Shown piece after piece: positions 49,807-60,646 of a stretch of DNA of 64,000 nucleotides. Each line of letters starts with the position of its first letter. Positions within the stretch are counted from its first letter, which is position 1. Under the pieces are notes generated by a model. The model made no database searches. It was not told where the DNA came from and saw nothing but the letters and a program-made list of their open reading frames with translations. The position numbers and the translations under genes are program-made. Origin of the DNA: Pantoea sp. CCBC3-3-1 (GTDB lineage Bacteria > Pseudomonadota > Gammaproteobacteria > Enterobacterales > Enterobacteriaceae); the NCBI RefSeq assembly GCF_007981265.1, contig NZ_CP034363.1, forward strand, positions 1 through 64,000. The letters run 5' to 3'.

Positions 49807-50523
49807 TTACTGAAAACCGCCCTGTAATGCGCTTTGCGCCTGGCCGAGCGCCTGAGCATTGGAGGAGATATTGCTCATCAGCGTATTGTACTGCGTCGCC
49901 TGCTGCTGGCTGGGGAACTGGATCGTCTGACCGTTAAACGTCACCTGTGCGCCCTGTTGTTGCAGGAAGTCACCGGTTCGTACTGCGTCCTGGCTTAGCG
50001 TCTGCAAGGTTGGCAGCAGCGGCAGCAACGAGCCCGCTGGCTGTGTCACAACTTTGTTGTAGACATTGTCATAGACCGTTTTCAACTCTTCCGGCTGCTT
50101 AAGTGCGGCCTTGCTGTTATCGGCCTGCGTTTTTGCAGCCTGGATTTGCTGAGTCAGTACGCCTAAAGAGCCACTGGCCTGACGCAGAGAATCGCGATGG
50201 GTCAGATAGTCCTGAGGTGTGCGGATTGCCGAGAGTTCATCAACAACCGGCTTCATGCCGGAATCGACAGCCCGATTAACCTGCTGAGAAAATCCGTAAA
50301 TAATCGCGTAATCGCTAACATAGTTGCCGAACTTCTGTTTCTGGTCTTCACTGAGAGCGGGCAGATGTTCGCCGCTGCGCATCACGGTGTTTTGCAAGAA
50401 ATCGATAAAAGCTTTGCGCTGGTCGGCTTCTTTGTCACCACAACCCGTTAGCTGAAATACCAGCAGCAGGGCCATAAAAGGCGCCAGCAGACGCGTCCAG
50501 ACGCGAATCGTTCCTGTCGTCAT
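49807..50523 (-). CDS. yiaF: DUF3053 lipoprotein YiaF
   Basis: A 238-residue lipoprotein (E. coli YiaF about 236). Signal with lipobox near residue 28 (LLLVFQLTGC). The conserved core follows (DKEADQRKAFIDFLQNTVMRSGEHLPALS, FGNYVSDYAIIYGFSQQVN). The C-terminal half is Gln- and Ala-rich and probably helical. Located in the envelope; function unknown. Single gene with its own terminator. Confidence 0.9.
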   Translation of the reverse strand: MTTGTIRVWTRLLAPFMALLLVFQLTGCGDKEADQRKAFIDFLQNTVMRSGEHLPALSEDQKQKFGNYVSDYAIIYGFSQQVNRAVDSGMKPVVDELSAIRTPQDYLTHRDSLRQASGSLGVLTQQIQAAKTQADNSKAALKQPEELKTVYDNVYNKVVTQPAGSLLPLLPTLQTLSQDAVRTGDFLQQQGAQVTFNGQTIQFPSQQQATQYNTLMSNISSNAQALGQAQSALQGGFQ

Positions 50524-50729
50524 GGGAAGTAACTCCTGTAATAGAAGGGCTTACAAGCAATAAGGGCGGCGGACGCCGCGCCTAAAGAATAGTCTAACTC
50601 GCGCGGGGAAGATACGTGAATCCGCTAAGCCTGACCTGCTTTAATACGTTCTGCCGCAATATTAATGCGCTGGCGAAGAACCTCTCGCCTGCGAAGGTTA
50701 AAAAACAAACAATAGTTCATTTTAAAAAC

Positions 50730-52331
50730 TTAAAACACCAGCGCCTGTCCATCCTTCCGGCTTTCGGTCGCCGCAATCCAAAAACCCTGCGGATCGCGAA
50801 CGATTGCCTGCGCGCCGCCGAAGCTGTAGGTTTGCAGCGGATCTTCCACCACAATCTGATGACCCATCGCCCGCAGTGCGGCAATGGTGTTGCGGTCGAG
50901 CGCGGGTTCGACAATCACTTCACGTCCTGCCACAACTCGCCAGCGCGGCGCATCAATCGCTGCCTGAGGGTTCTGCTTATGCAACATGATCCGCAACGCC
51001 ATTTGTAAATGGCCCTGGGCCTGCATCGGGCCGCCCATCACGCCAAAGGACATCAGCGGCTGGCCGTCACCGTCGAGCGCGAAAGCCGGAATGATGGTAT
51101 GGAATGCGCGTTTGTTCGCGGCCACTACGTTAGGATGGTTCTCTTCCAGCACAAAACCCGCACCGCGATTTTGCAGGCTGATACCGGTATCGGGCACCAC
51201 GACGCCCGAGCCAAACCCCATATAATTGGACTGAATAAACGACACCACCATTCCGTTAGCATCAGCGGTGGAAAGGTAAACCGTACCGCTTTGCGTCGGC
51301 GCGCCAAAGGTAAAGTCTCCCGCCTGCTGCGGATCAATCAGCGCGGCACGCGCTTTCAGATAGTCATCGCTCAACAGCAGCTCTGCCGGAAACGCCATAT
51401 GATCTTCATCGGCGATATAGCGCTCCAGATCGACCAGCGCCAGCTTCATCGCTTCGATGGAGAGATGTAGCCACTGGGTGGAGTCCGGCTCATAGCGGCC
51501 AATATCCCAGTGCTCTAAAATCCCCAACGCCATCAGCGTGGCAATCCCCTGGCCGTTAGGCGGCAGTTCCTGCACCGATCCGCCCGCAAAGGGGCGGGAA
51601 AGCAGCTGTACCCAGTCGGCGCGATGGTTCTTCAGATCTTCCAGCGTCAGCGCGGCGCCGTGCTGTTCGGCAAAGGCAGCTATCTTTTCGGCCAGTTCGC
51701 CCTGATAAAAGGCTTCGCCGTTAGTGGCGGCAATCTTTTCCAGCGTGTCGGCCTGAGCAGGATTGCGGAACAGCTCACCCACGCGCGGCGGGCGGCCTTC
51801 AGGCGCAAAGCAGGCGCTAAAACCGGGCTGATCGCGCAGCTTGTGATAGCCACGTTCCCAGAGATGACCGATCAGCGGCGACACCGGAAAACCATGGCGT
51901 GCATAGTCAATTGCAGGCTGCGCCAGCGTGGTCAACGGCAGCGTGCCAAAGCGTTCCGCCAGCTCGACCCATGCTGAAACCGCACCGGGTACGGTAACGG
52001 AATCCCAGCCAATTTCCGGCATAGCTTGCAGATGGGCGAAGGTTTCACGGGACCAGGCAGCAGGCGCGCGACCCGACGCGTTAAGCGCATGAAGTTCCCT
52101 GCCATCCCAGACAATGGCGAAAGCATCGCTGCCAATGCCGTTGCCGGTAGGCTCGACCACGGTCAGCGCAATAGCCGTTGCGATCGCCGCATCAACTGCA
52201 TTGCCGCCCAGCTGAAGCATTTTGATCCCAGCCTGTGCCGCCAGCGGTTGCGAGGCTGCTACGGCATTGCGGCCCATCATCGGGACGCGATAAGAAGGGT
52301 AGCCCACGTTAAAATCACTGATTCCACTCAT
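50730..52331 (-). CDS. Gamma-glutamyltransferase family protein, cytoplasmic
   Basis: A 533-residue Ntn-hydrolase of the gamma-glutamyltransferase family. Autoprocessing should occur at Thr350 (TQSG|TVYLSTADANG), giving the large and small subunits; GNAVDAAIATAIALTVVEPTGNGIGSDAF and FGVMGGPMQAQGHLQ are family motifs. No signal peptide, unlike periplasmic E. coli Ggt. Last gene of a peptide ABC operon, 14 bases after the permease gene. It likely cleaves gamma-glutamyl (or similar amide) substrates brought in by the transporter; the actual substrate is unknown. Confidence 0.87.
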   Translation of the reverse strand: MSGISDFNVGYPSYRVPMMGRNAVAASQPLAAQAGIKMLQLGGNAVDAAIATAIALTVVEPTGNGIGSDAFAIVWDGRELHALNASGRAPAAWSRETFAHLQAMPEIGWDSVTVPGAVSAWVELAERFGTLPLTTLAQPAIDYARHGFPVSPLIGHLWERGYHKLRDQPGFSACFAPEGRPPRVGELFRNPAQADTLEKIAATNGEAFYQGELAEKIAAFAEQHGAALTLEDLKNHRADWVQLLSRPFAGGSVQELPPNGQGIATLMALGILEHWDIGRYEPDSTQWLHLSIEAMKLALVDLERYIADEDHMAFPAELLLSDDYLKARAALIDPQQAGDFTFGAPTQSGTVYLSTADANGMVVSFIQSNYMGFGSGVVVPDTGISLQNRGAGFVLEENHPNVVAANKRAFHTIIPAFALDGDGQPLMSFGVMGGPMQAQGHLQMALRIMLHKQNPQAAIDAPRWRVVAGREVIVEPALDRNTIAALRAMGHQIVVEDPLQTYSFGGAQAIVRDPQGFWIAATESRKDGQALVF

Positions 52332-52345
52332 AGCAGTTCCTTAAG

Positions 52346-53212
52346 TTAATCGTTGCGCGGATCGAGCGCGTCGCGCAATCCGTCGCCCAGCAAGTTAAAG
52401 CCCTGCACGATCAGGAAAATGGCAAGGCCAGGGAAAACTGACATCCAGGGCGCCTGTTCCAGAAAGCCCTTAGCGGTATTCAGCATGGCGCCCCACGACG
52501 GATTAGGCGGCTGCTGGCCGAGGCCCAGAAACGACAGGCTGGCTTCGGTAATAATGGCAGAAGCGATAGCCAGCGTGGCCTGCACCAGGATCGGTGACAT
52601 CACGTTGGGCAGCACATAACGCAATACAATCCAGCGGTCGGGCAGCCCGATCGCCTTTGCACCGTCGATATACTCCTCGTTACGGATAGCCATCACCTGG
52701 CCGCGCGTCAGGCGGGCAAAAACCGGCATCGCCGACAGGCCGATGGCAATCATCGCGTTGCCCAGGCTGGGGCCAAGAAACGCGCCCAGCGCAATCGCCA
52801 GGATCAAAAACGGGCAGGCCAGCAGCGCTTCGATAACGCGGGAAATCACGCCATCCCAAATGCCCTGCCAGTAACCGGCAATTAACCCAAGCGGCACGCC
52901 GATCAGAATAGCAATCATCACGGAAATGCAGCCAGCCAGCAGCGACGTGCGCGCGCCCCAAATCATCCGCGACAAAATATCGCGCCCCAGCTCATCGGTT
53001 CCCAGCCAGTAAAGGGCCGAAGGCGCTTTGCGTACCGCCAGGAAATTCGCTTTGATCGGATCGAAAGGGGCCAGCCAGGGAGCCAGTATGGCAATCAGCA
53101 CAAACAGCGTCACGATGACCGCGCCGATCATCGCGCTTTTGTTGCCGGTAAATTTCATCAGCACCCGGTTAGCGGGTTTACGGGTTGCAGGCATCGTCAG
53201 GACTTCACTCAT
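52346..53212 (-). CDS. Peptide ABC transporter permease (DppC/GsiD type)
   Basis: A 288-residue permease with about six membrane segments, an N-terminal OppC-type extension (FTGNKSAMIGAVIVTLFVLIAILAPWLAP) and the inner-membrane-component motif EEYIDGAKAIGLPDRWIVLRYVLPN that docks with the ATPases. Partner of the permease gene just upstream (2 bases apart). Confidence 0.93.
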   Translation of the reverse strand: MSEVLTMPATRKPANRVLMKFTGNKSAMIGAVIVTLFVLIAILAPWLAPFDPIKANFLAVRKAPSALYWLGTDELGRDILSRMIWGARTSLLAGCISVMIAILIGVPLGLIAGYWQGIWDGVISRVIEALLACPFLILAIALGAFLGPSLGNAMIAIGLSAMPVFARLTRGQVMAIRNEEYIDGAKAIGLPDRWIVLRYVLPNVMSPILVQATLAIASAIITEASLSFLGLGQQPPNPSWGAMLNTAKGFLEQAPWMSVFPGLAIFLIVQGFNLLGDGLRDALDPRND

Positions 53213-53214
53213 CG

Positions 53215-54156
53215 TCAGCCTCGCATTTTGGGGTTAATCAGCACGTAGAGCACATCGGCCAGCAGGTTCAGCAGCAAAAAGCCTATTGCCACCACCAGCA
53301 CCACGCCCTGCACCACGGCGTAGTCACGGTTAAAAACGGCATCGACAATCATCTTGCCAAAGCCGGGAAGGGTGAAAACCTGTTCGGTCAATACCGCGCC
53401 GCCAAGCAGTTCGCCAAACAGCAAGGTGGTTAGCGTAATAATGGGTACCAGCGCATTACGGAAAGCGTGCTTCAGGATCACCCGCATCGGCAGCAGGCCT
53501 TTGGCTTTTGCCGTACGGATATAATCGGCTTTCAGCACCGCGATCATTGAAGCACGCGTATGGCGCATCAGCGTGGCCGCCAGGCCAGTCCCCAGCACCA
53601 GCGCCGGTAGCAACAGCGTTTTGATGTTTTGCGACAGGCTTTCACTTAGCGAAACGTAACCAGACGCGGGAAGCCATTGCAGATGCACGGAAAACAGCAG
53701 AATCAGCAAGATCCCCAGCCAGAAATGCGGAACGGAAATCCCGGAGAGCGCCACAAAATTGGTGGTGTGATCGATCCAGCTGTTTTTGCGTACCGCCGCG
53801 ACAATGCCCATGCTGACGCCGACCAGTAGCGCCACGATCATCGCCAGCAGCGACAGCTCCAGCGTCACCGGCAGCTTGCTGGCTATCAGCGTAGTGACAG
53901 GTTCCTGCGTGCGCAGAGAAGTGCCTAAATCGCCGCGCATCGCGCTACCCAGCCAGTAAAAGTACTGCGAGGACAGCGAATCATTAAGATGATACTGCTC
54001 TCTGAGGTGCGCAATCACGGCGGGATCGCGTTCTTCGCCCGCCATCGCCAGTACCGGATCGCCCGGCAGCAGCTTCTGTAGTGAGAACACCATAATGCTC
54101 ACCAGAAACAGCGTGGGGATCGCCAGCAGCAGGCGTTTAACTATCAGTTCCAGCAT
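53215..54156 (-). CDS. Peptide ABC transporter permease (DppB/GsiC type)
   Basis: A 313-residue permease with six membrane segments. N-terminal signature MLELIVKRLLLAIPTLFLVSIMVFSLQKLLPGDP and the docking motif ADYIRTAKAKGLLPMRVILKHAFRNALVP. Follows the binding-protein gene after 15 bases. Confidence 0.93.
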   Translation of the reverse strand: MLELIVKRLLLAIPTLFLVSIMVFSLQKLLPGDPVLAMAGEERDPAVIAHLREQYHLNDSLSSQYFYWLGSAMRGDLGTSLRTQEPVTTLIASKLPVTLELSLLAMIVALLVGVSMGIVAAVRKNSWIDHTTNFVALSGISVPHFWLGILLILLFSVHLQWLPASGYVSLSESLSQNIKTLLLPALVLGTGLAATLMRHTRASMIAVLKADYIRTAKAKGLLPMRVILKHAFRNALVPIITLTTLLFGELLGGAVLTEQVFTLPGFGKMIVDAVFNRDYAVVQGVVLVVAIGFLLLNLLADVLYVLINPKMRG

Positions 54157-54171
54157 GGTCGCTCCAGTGCC

Positions 54172-55686
54172 TCAGGGGGCCATCTTCAGGTCGGCCAGGC
54201 GCACCAGACCATCCGGCCAGGCTTTAAAGCCGGTCAGTTTTTTGCTCATACCAAAGATGCGCGGTTCGAAATAGAGCCAGGCAATCGGCATGTCGTTTTG
54301 CAGCTGCTTCACCACTTTGTCGTACAGTGCCTGGCGGGCAGCCTTGTCATTGGTCTGACGCGCTTCGGTCAGCCACCGATCGACCTGCGGATTGCTGTAA
54401 CGTCCATCGTTCAGCGTGCCTTTGCTGTTGATAAACGAGAAGATGCTGCCGTCAGGATCGGGGCGGCCAGACCAGCCCGAAAGACTGAGCTGATAGTCGC
54501 CACGCTGCTGGCGGTCGAGCAGAGAAGCAAACTCGCTCATTTGCAGATTCACATTAAAACCGGCTTCGCTCACCATTGCCTGAATCACCTGACCCACCTG
54601 CTGTGAAGTGGGATTATTGGTCACCAGCAGCGTCACGTTGAGCGGCGTTTTAACCCCGGCTGCGGCCAGCAACGCTTTGGCTTTTTCCACATCGCGTGGC
54701 GGAATGGGCAGATTGACATGGTAAGGACTGACCGGAGAGAACGGCTGATTAGCGGGCGTGTACTGACCTTCGAATGCCACCTGGTTCAGCGCCTCGCGGT
54801 CAATCGCCAGAGAGAACGCCTCACGCACCCGCGCATCTTTCGCGAACGGATTATTGGGATCCACTTTCCCGTTGGCGATATTAAAAGTGATGCCCTGATA
54901 GCCCAGGCCGGTAACTTTCGCGAGGCTCAGGCGGCTGTCCGCCTCCACGGTTTTCACATCGCTGGCGGCGATGCCTTCGGTGAGATCAAGATCGCCGGAT
55001 CGCAGATTGGCGAGGCGTACCGACGCATCCGGAATGGGTAAAAACACCACTTTATCGAAGTGGTAGGCGGTTTTGTTCCAGTAATGATCAAAGCGTTTTA
55101 GCACGATACGGTCCTGCTGCACGCGGCTTTCAAACTGATAAGGGCCGGAACAGACCGGATGAGTCGCGAAGTCGGGTTTTGCGGCGGCTTTCGGTGCCAG
55201 CATCGCACCCGCACGATCGGTTAGCTGGCTGAGCAGCGCGGCATCGGGCGTTTTCAGATGGAAAATGACCTGTGACGGCGAGGCCACCTCGACCGAGGCG
55301 ACAGAAGAGATTTCGCTTTTACGCAGCGAACCCGGCAGCGTTAGCGCGCGCTCAATATTGAATTTCACCGCATCAGCATCAAATTTTTCGCCATCCTGAA
55401 AGGTAACGCCCTGACGCAGGTTCATGGTCAGCGTTTTGCCGTCATCGCTCCACTTCCAGTCGGTTGCCAGGCCCGGCACGATCTGTAATTTTTCATCCAC
55501 GTCCACCAGGCGGTCACACAGAGCGGCAAACACAAAGCGACCATAATAGGTTCGTGCCAGGTGTGGATCGAGCATATCCGGATCGGCGCCCAGCCCGATA
55601 CGCAGCGTGCTTTCCGCCTGCGCCTGCAAACTTCCCATCAGCATCATGCCGCCAAGGGCGGCGAATAAAGTGTGGCGTACTTTCAT
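54172..55686 (-). CDS. Periplasmic peptide-binding protein (SBP family 5, GsiB/DppA type)
   Basis: A 504-residue extracellular solute-binding protein. Signal peptide MKVRHTLFAALGGMMLMGSLQAQA. SBP_bac_5 features: IGLGADPDMLDPHLARTYYGRFVFAALCDRLVDVDE at the start, LRQGVTFQDGEKFDADAVKFNIERA, and YDKVVKQLQNDMPIAWLYFEP near the end. Similar in type to the glutathione-binding GsiB and dipeptide-binding DppA. The ligand is undetermined; the terminal gene (a gamma-glutamyltransferase) hints at gamma-glutamyl compounds. Confidence 0.92.
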   Translation of the reverse strand: MKVRHTLFAALGGMMLMGSLQAQAESTLRIGLGADPDMLDPHLARTYYGRFVFAALCDRLVDVDEKLQIVPGLATDWKWSDDGKTLTMNLRQGVTFQDGEKFDADAVKFNIERALTLPGSLRKSEISSVASVEVASPSQVIFHLKTPDAALLSQLTDRAGAMLAPKAAAKPDFATHPVCSGPYQFESRVQQDRIVLKRFDHYWNKTAYHFDKVVFLPIPDASVRLANLRSGDLDLTEGIAASDVKTVEADSRLSLAKVTGLGYQGITFNIANGKVDPNNPFAKDARVREAFSLAIDREALNQVAFEGQYTPANQPFSPVSPYHVNLPIPPRDVEKAKALLAAAGVKTPLNVTLLVTNNPTSQQVGQVIQAMVSEAGFNVNLQMSEFASLLDRQQRGDYQLSLSGWSGRPDPDGSIFSFINSKGTLNDGRYSNPQVDRWLTEARQTNDKAARQALYDKVVKQLQNDMPIAWLYFEPRIFGMSKKLTGFKAWPDGLVRLADLKMAP

Positions 55687-56770
55687 GGCGTCACTTCTCC
55701 AGAGGGGGTTAATGATTGTTGTTTTACTGCCTGTTCAAACAGCGCGCGGCGCTGCAAAAAAGCGGCTGATGGCGGCGTCACAATAATGACGCTGCGATCC
55801 CGATTGATCTCCTGCCAGCGATGGCAGGCGATGCGACGACCGCCGGCAATAATCTGTTGAACGGGTTCGAACTGGCGGCATTCGTCGCGAACGTGCGGAC
55901 AACGGGTATGAAAACGACAGCCGCTGGGCGGGTTCGCGGGATTCGGCAAGTCACCCTGTAATACGGGGAGGGTTCGCGCTGCACCAGGCTGTAGTCTGGG
56001 GGCTGATGCGATCAGGGCCTGGGTATAAGGATGCAGTGGCGTATCAAAGATTTCGTCGACGGTTGCCAGCTCAATAATCTGGCCGAGATACATCACGGCG
56101 ACGCGATCGCTCATATGGCGGATTACCCCCAGACCGTGCGCGACAACGATCATCGTCAGGCCAAACTGCTGTTTCAGGCTTTCCAGCAGGTTGACCACCT
56201 GAGCCTGCACCGAAACATCCAGCGCCGAAACCGGCTCGTCACCCAGCAGCAGTTTCGGGCCTGAAGCCAGCGCACGGGCAATGCCAATACGCTGACGCTG
56301 GCCGCCGGAAAACTCATGCGGATAGCGGCGCGCCCACGCTGCCGGCAAGCCTACCGTTTGCAGCAGATCGATGACTTTTTCCTGACGTTGGCGCCCTGAT
56401 AGCGACTCATGCAGCCACAGCGGCTCGCCAACGATGCGCTCAACGGTCATGCGGGGATTAAGGGAAGCGAACGGGTCCTGAAAAATAATCTGTAGCTCGC
56501 GACGCAGCTGGTTCAGGCGCTCGCCGCTGGCTTTGGTAATCTCTTCACCCTGATAAAATACCTCTCCCTGAGAAGGCGCAAGCAGGCGGAGCAGCAGGCG
56601 ACCCAGCGTTGATTTCCCGGAACCGGACTCGCCGACAATGGCCAGCGTTTCACCGGGCATGACCTGGAGCGAGATGCGGTCAACGGCCGTGACCTGCGGA
56701 TTGCGCCTGAACAGGCGGGTGGGGCCGGCAAAGGTTTTGCTTAAATCGGTGCATTCAAGGATTGGCAGGG

Positions 56771-56774
<4 letters not shown>
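55683..56774 (-). CDS. Peptide ABC transporter ATPase (OppF/DppF type)
   Basis: A 363-residue ATPase. Walker A GESGSGKST, Q-loop IIFQDPFASLNPRMTV, signature SGGQRQRIGIARAL, Walker B LLLGDEPVSALDV, and the OppF-type C-terminal Cys cluster (GCRFHTRCPHVRDEC). Overlaps both neighbouring genes by 4 bases, so it is translationally coupled. Confidence 0.93.
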
Positions 56775-57765
<991 letters not shown>

Positions 57766-57769
<4 letters not shown>

Positions 57770-58479
57770 AACGACTCCTCTTTGCCGTTGCTGATGGCTT
57801 CGATCAATGCCTGTTGTAGCGCCAGTAAATGTTCATGCATGGCGGCGGCGGCATCATTTGGCTGGCGATCGGTGATGTACTGCACCAGAAGCTGGTGATG
57901 ATTGTCATAGCTGTCCAGCCGGTCGGCAGTACGCGCCAGTACGCGCAGGTGCTGCCAGCTGGGTTCCCGGCGAACCGCATCGATGGCATCAAACAGCCCC
58001 AACATCAGACGATTACCGGCCGCTTCGGCGATGGCGCGATGGAAAGCGCTATCCCACAGCTCATGCTGGTCGCCATCGCCTAACGAGATGTTTTGCATCC
58101 GTTCCAGCAGACGCTGCATCAGCGCAATTTGCTCACGGCTGGCCCGCTGCGCTGCCAGTCGGGCCAGACCGGGTTCAAGCTGGAGACGCGCCTCCATCAC
58201 TTCCAGCAGATTCGACTGCTGTGGCAAATCCTGTAGCACCAGCGGCTGAACCGGTGCGGCAGGGCCAACGAAGGTGCCTTTACCCTGTTTACGCCAGATC
58301 CGGCCTTCTTCTTCCAGCACGTCCAGCGCTCTGCGGATTTCACGGCGGCCTACGTTAAAGCGTTCGGCCAGTTCACGCTCGGTTGGCAGCGGTTTGCCGG
58401 GCTGCGTATCCCGCTGCTGAATCAGCTGACGAAGCTTTTCCAGCGCCGAGCTGGAGTTAGCGATTTCTGGCATTTCCAT
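57766..58479 (-). CDS. GntR-family (FadR/FCD subgroup) regulator of the peptide operon
   Basis: A 237-residue regulator. The N-terminal winged helix-turn-helix (LPTERELAERFNVGRREIRRALDVLEEEGRIWRKQGKGTFVG) is followed by an all-helical FCD effector domain (MEARLQLEPGLARLAAQRAS, DSAFHRAIAEAAGN, YDNHHQLLVQYI) with the metal/ligand-site Asp and His residues. First gene of the peptide transporter operon and overlapping it, so it probably regulates its own operon. A perfect palindrome at 58568-58588 is a candidate operator. Confidence 0.9.
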
Positions 58480-58567
58480 ATCGTGTTCGCTTATCTGAGT
58501 GCTAAAAACAGGCCGCCAGCAAACGGCGCGGCAGGCGGATTTTGATTAACAAGGAGGAGCAAGAAGC

Positions 58568-58588
58568 GAACCAATATTTGATTGGTTC
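58568..58588. promoter_or_regulatory. Palindrome upstream of the GntR regulator
   Basis: GAACCAAT / ATTGGTTC, perfect 8-bp arms with a 5-base spacer, 89 bases upstream of the gntR-type start. Candidate operator for that regulator, by position only. Confidence 0.5.
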
Positions 58589-58965
58589 AGGAAAAAGCGG
58601 CGCGTTATCTTTTAATTAATTGAATCCAGAGGTAATTAATTTCATCGCCTCTCTATGTCGTACCGATAGTGAAAGACGTGGGTGCCTGCTTATGGTGCGC
58701 TTCGCGCTCTGACGATGCACCGCGCGCTTAACGAGTGAAAATATTTCATGATCGAAGTCGGTCACTTGCTGTAACCGTTACCAACTCAGGCCAGGCTTGA
58801 CGCGGCCTGCGTACGCATAACCTTTCCACAAGTTGACTTAAAAGCAAGCCTGAAAAATAGTCAAAAAATAGAACACAAGTCACACGATTTGCGTCCATAC
58901 TAAGGGTCCTGGCGTTTCCCTGCGCTGCCTTACTAAGCTCCCAGGTTGCTGTCCGCCAGCATTAG
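58589..58965. other. Gap between the peptide operon and yiaG
   Basis: No gene seen. TTGACT (58833-58838) with AATAGT after 17 bases is a possible promoter for yiaG, giving a leader of about 160 bases. Confidence 0.35.
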
Positions 58966-58984
58966 GAACCTGAGCTTCAGGTTC
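58966..58984 (+). other. Hairpin in the yiaG 5' leader
   Basis: GAACCTGA / TCAGGTTC perfect 8-bp stem with loop GCT, 45 bases upstream of the yiaG ATG, preceded by further C/T-rich self-complementary sequence. It suggests a structured, possibly regulatory leader. Confidence 0.55.
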
Positions 58985-59028
58985 TCCTCTCTGGTCCTTC
59001 ACACTAGTGATTTTATGAGGAGTGCTCT

Positions 59029-59319
59029 ATGGAAATTAAAGATCCAATGGGTGAGTTGTTGTCCAGTCTTGAGCATATTGTGTTAACGCGTGAAGTCATC
59101 CAGGCCGCTCCCGCATTAAAGGGTGAAGTGTTGATGCCCGAACCAAAACGCATACGGGAAATTACCGGTATGGAAGTTGATGAGTTTGCCCTGGCAATGG
59201 GCGTGAGTGTTTCGTCGGTTAAGAGTTGGGAAGCGAAGCGCAGCAAACCTTCGCGCAGTGCTCAGAAGTTAATGTTACTGATCCAATCTAATCCTTGTCT
59301 CAGCAGAGAGCTGCTGTGA
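59029..59319 (+). CDS. yiaG: HTH-type regulator YiaG
   Basis: A 96-residue protein, the length of E. coli YiaG. An XRE-type helix-turn-helix lies in the C-terminal half (REITGMEVDEFALAMGVSVSSVKSWEAKRSKPSRSAQKLMLLI), preceded by the conserved MEIKDPMGELLSSLEHIV. It resembles NadS/HigA-type antitoxins, but no toxin gene is adjacent. Ribosome-binding site TGAGGAG. Own terminator follows. Function unknown. Confidence 0.9.
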   Translation: MEIKDPMGELLSSLEHIVLTREVIQAAPALKGEVLMPEPKRIREITGMEVDEFALAMGVSVSSVKSWEAKRSKPSRSAQKLMLLIQSNPCLSRELL

Positions 59320-59330
59320 TAGTAAAGAAA

Positions 59331-59353
59331 AACCCGCCATCTGGCGGGTTTTA
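59331..59353 (+). terminator. yiaG terminator
   Basis: AACCCGCC / GGCGGGTT stem with loop ATCT, then TTATGTTTTA, 12 bases after the stop. Confidence 0.85.
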
Positions 59354-59436
59354 TGTTTTAATGTTTACAATTCCGCCTTGCCCCGACCGATGCAATTCTT
59401 TACCCTACGCCGCTTTGCCCAACAGGGGACAGCCAC

Positions 59437-60489
59437 ATGCAGGTTAAAGGCCTGGCAGCAAAATCTGCCACTACTTCTCTCGAATCTTTTGAATTCCAAC
59501 GCCGTGAGCTTCAGGCTGGCGATGTGCACATCGATATTCATTACTGTGGCGTCTGCCATTCCGATCTGCATATGGCGCGCAATGAGTGGGGCGTCAGCGA
59601 GTTTCCGCTGGTTCCCGGCCATGAAATCGTAGGCCGTGTCCTGAGCACCGGCAGCAACGTCACCGCTTTTAAAGCGGGCGATCTGGTCGGTGTAGGCGTG
59701 ATGGTGGACGCCTGCGGCCACTGTTCACAGTGCAACCAGGGCGAAGAGCAGTACTGCGAAGCTGGCTTTACCGCGACCTATAACGGTGAAGAAAAAGTCA
59801 TCGGCGGCAAAACCTTTGGCGGCTATTCCGAGAGCATTGTCGTTGACAGCAAGTTTGTCGTTAACGTGCCGGAAAATCTGGAACTGAGCGCCGTCGCGCC
59901 TCTGCTGTGCGCAGGCGTCACCACCTGGTCGCCGCTGAAGCACTGGAACATCCAGCCAGGCCAGCGCGTAGGCGTAATTGGTCTGGGCGGTCTGGGCCAT
60001 ATGGCGGTAAAACTGGCAAGCGCGCTGGGTGCTGAAGTGGTGCTGTTCACGACTTCTCCGGCTAAAGGTGCCGATGCGCTGCGTCTGGGAGCCAGCAAAG
60101 TTGTGGTTTCAAAGGATAATGAGCAAATGGCCGCCGAAGCCAACAGCCTCGATTTTATCCTTGACTGCGTAGCTGCGCCGCACGATCTGGATCCGTACCT
60201 CAACACGCTGAAAACCAATGGCCATCTGGTGCTGGTGGGTATTCCTGACGCGCCGCATCAGTCGCCAAACGTCACGCCAATCGTGTTTAAGCGCCTGAGC
60301 ATTTCCGGCACATCAATCGGCAGCATTCAGGAAACGCAGCAGATGCTGGATTTCTGTGGCGAACACAACATTGTGTCGGATGTGGAAGTGATCCGCATGG
60401 ATGAGGTGGAAACTGCGTTTGAGCGCATGCTGAAAGGCGACGTGAAGTATCGCTTCGTGATCGATATGAAAGCGGATCAGCGCGGCTAA
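59437..60489 (+). CDS. Zinc-dependent alcohol/aldehyde dehydrogenase (YahK-like)
   Basis: A 350-residue medium-chain dehydrogenase of the cinnamyl-alcohol-dehydrogenase type, similar in layout to E. coli YahK. Catalytic zinc ligands Cys37 and His62 (GHE) with the third Cys near 158. Structural zinc Cys93, Cys96, Cys99, Cys107. Coenzyme motif GLGGLGHM. Such enzymes reduce broad aldehydes with NADPH. Single gene, with the structured repeat immediately downstream. Confidence 0.9.
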   Translation: MQVKGLAAKSATTSLESFEFQRRELQAGDVHIDIHYCGVCHSDLHMARNEWGVSEFPLVPGHEIVGRVLSTGSNVTAFKAGDLVGVGVMVDACGHCSQCNQGEEQYCEAGFTATYNGEEKVIGGKTFGGYSESIVVDSKFVVNVPENLELSAVAPLLCAGVTTWSPLKHWNIQPGQRVGVIGLGGLGHMAVKLASALGAEVVLFTTSPAKGADALRLGASKVVVSKDNEQMAAEANSLDFILDCVAAPHDLDPYLNTLKTNGHLVLVGIPDAPHQSPNVTPIVFKRLSISGTSIGSIQETQQMLDFCGEHNIVSDVEVIRMDEVETAFERMLKGDVKYRFVIDMKADQRG

Positions 60490-60500
60490 AAACCAAAAAA

Positions 60501-60641
60501 GTGCATGCTCAGGGAGCATGCACCCTCCGTAAAGAAGCAAAAAGCGCCATCTGTGGCAGCTCAACACGGGCCGTCCATGGCCCGTGATGCTTTGCTTCAG
60601 GCGTATACTTCTCTCGGCTTCAGGTTTATCAGCCGTCGGAA
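60501..60641. repeat. Structured ~140-bp dispersed repeat, copy B
   Basis: Full-length match to 9699-9838. Begins with a perfect hairpin GTGCATGCTC / GAGCATGCAC (loop AGG), continues through CACGGGCC / GGCCCGTG, and ends near the glyS stop codon. It lies between convergent genes (the dehydrogenase and glyS) and probably also serves as their terminator. No flanking direct repeat was seen here. Confidence 0.8.
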
Positions 60642-60646
60642 AAGCC

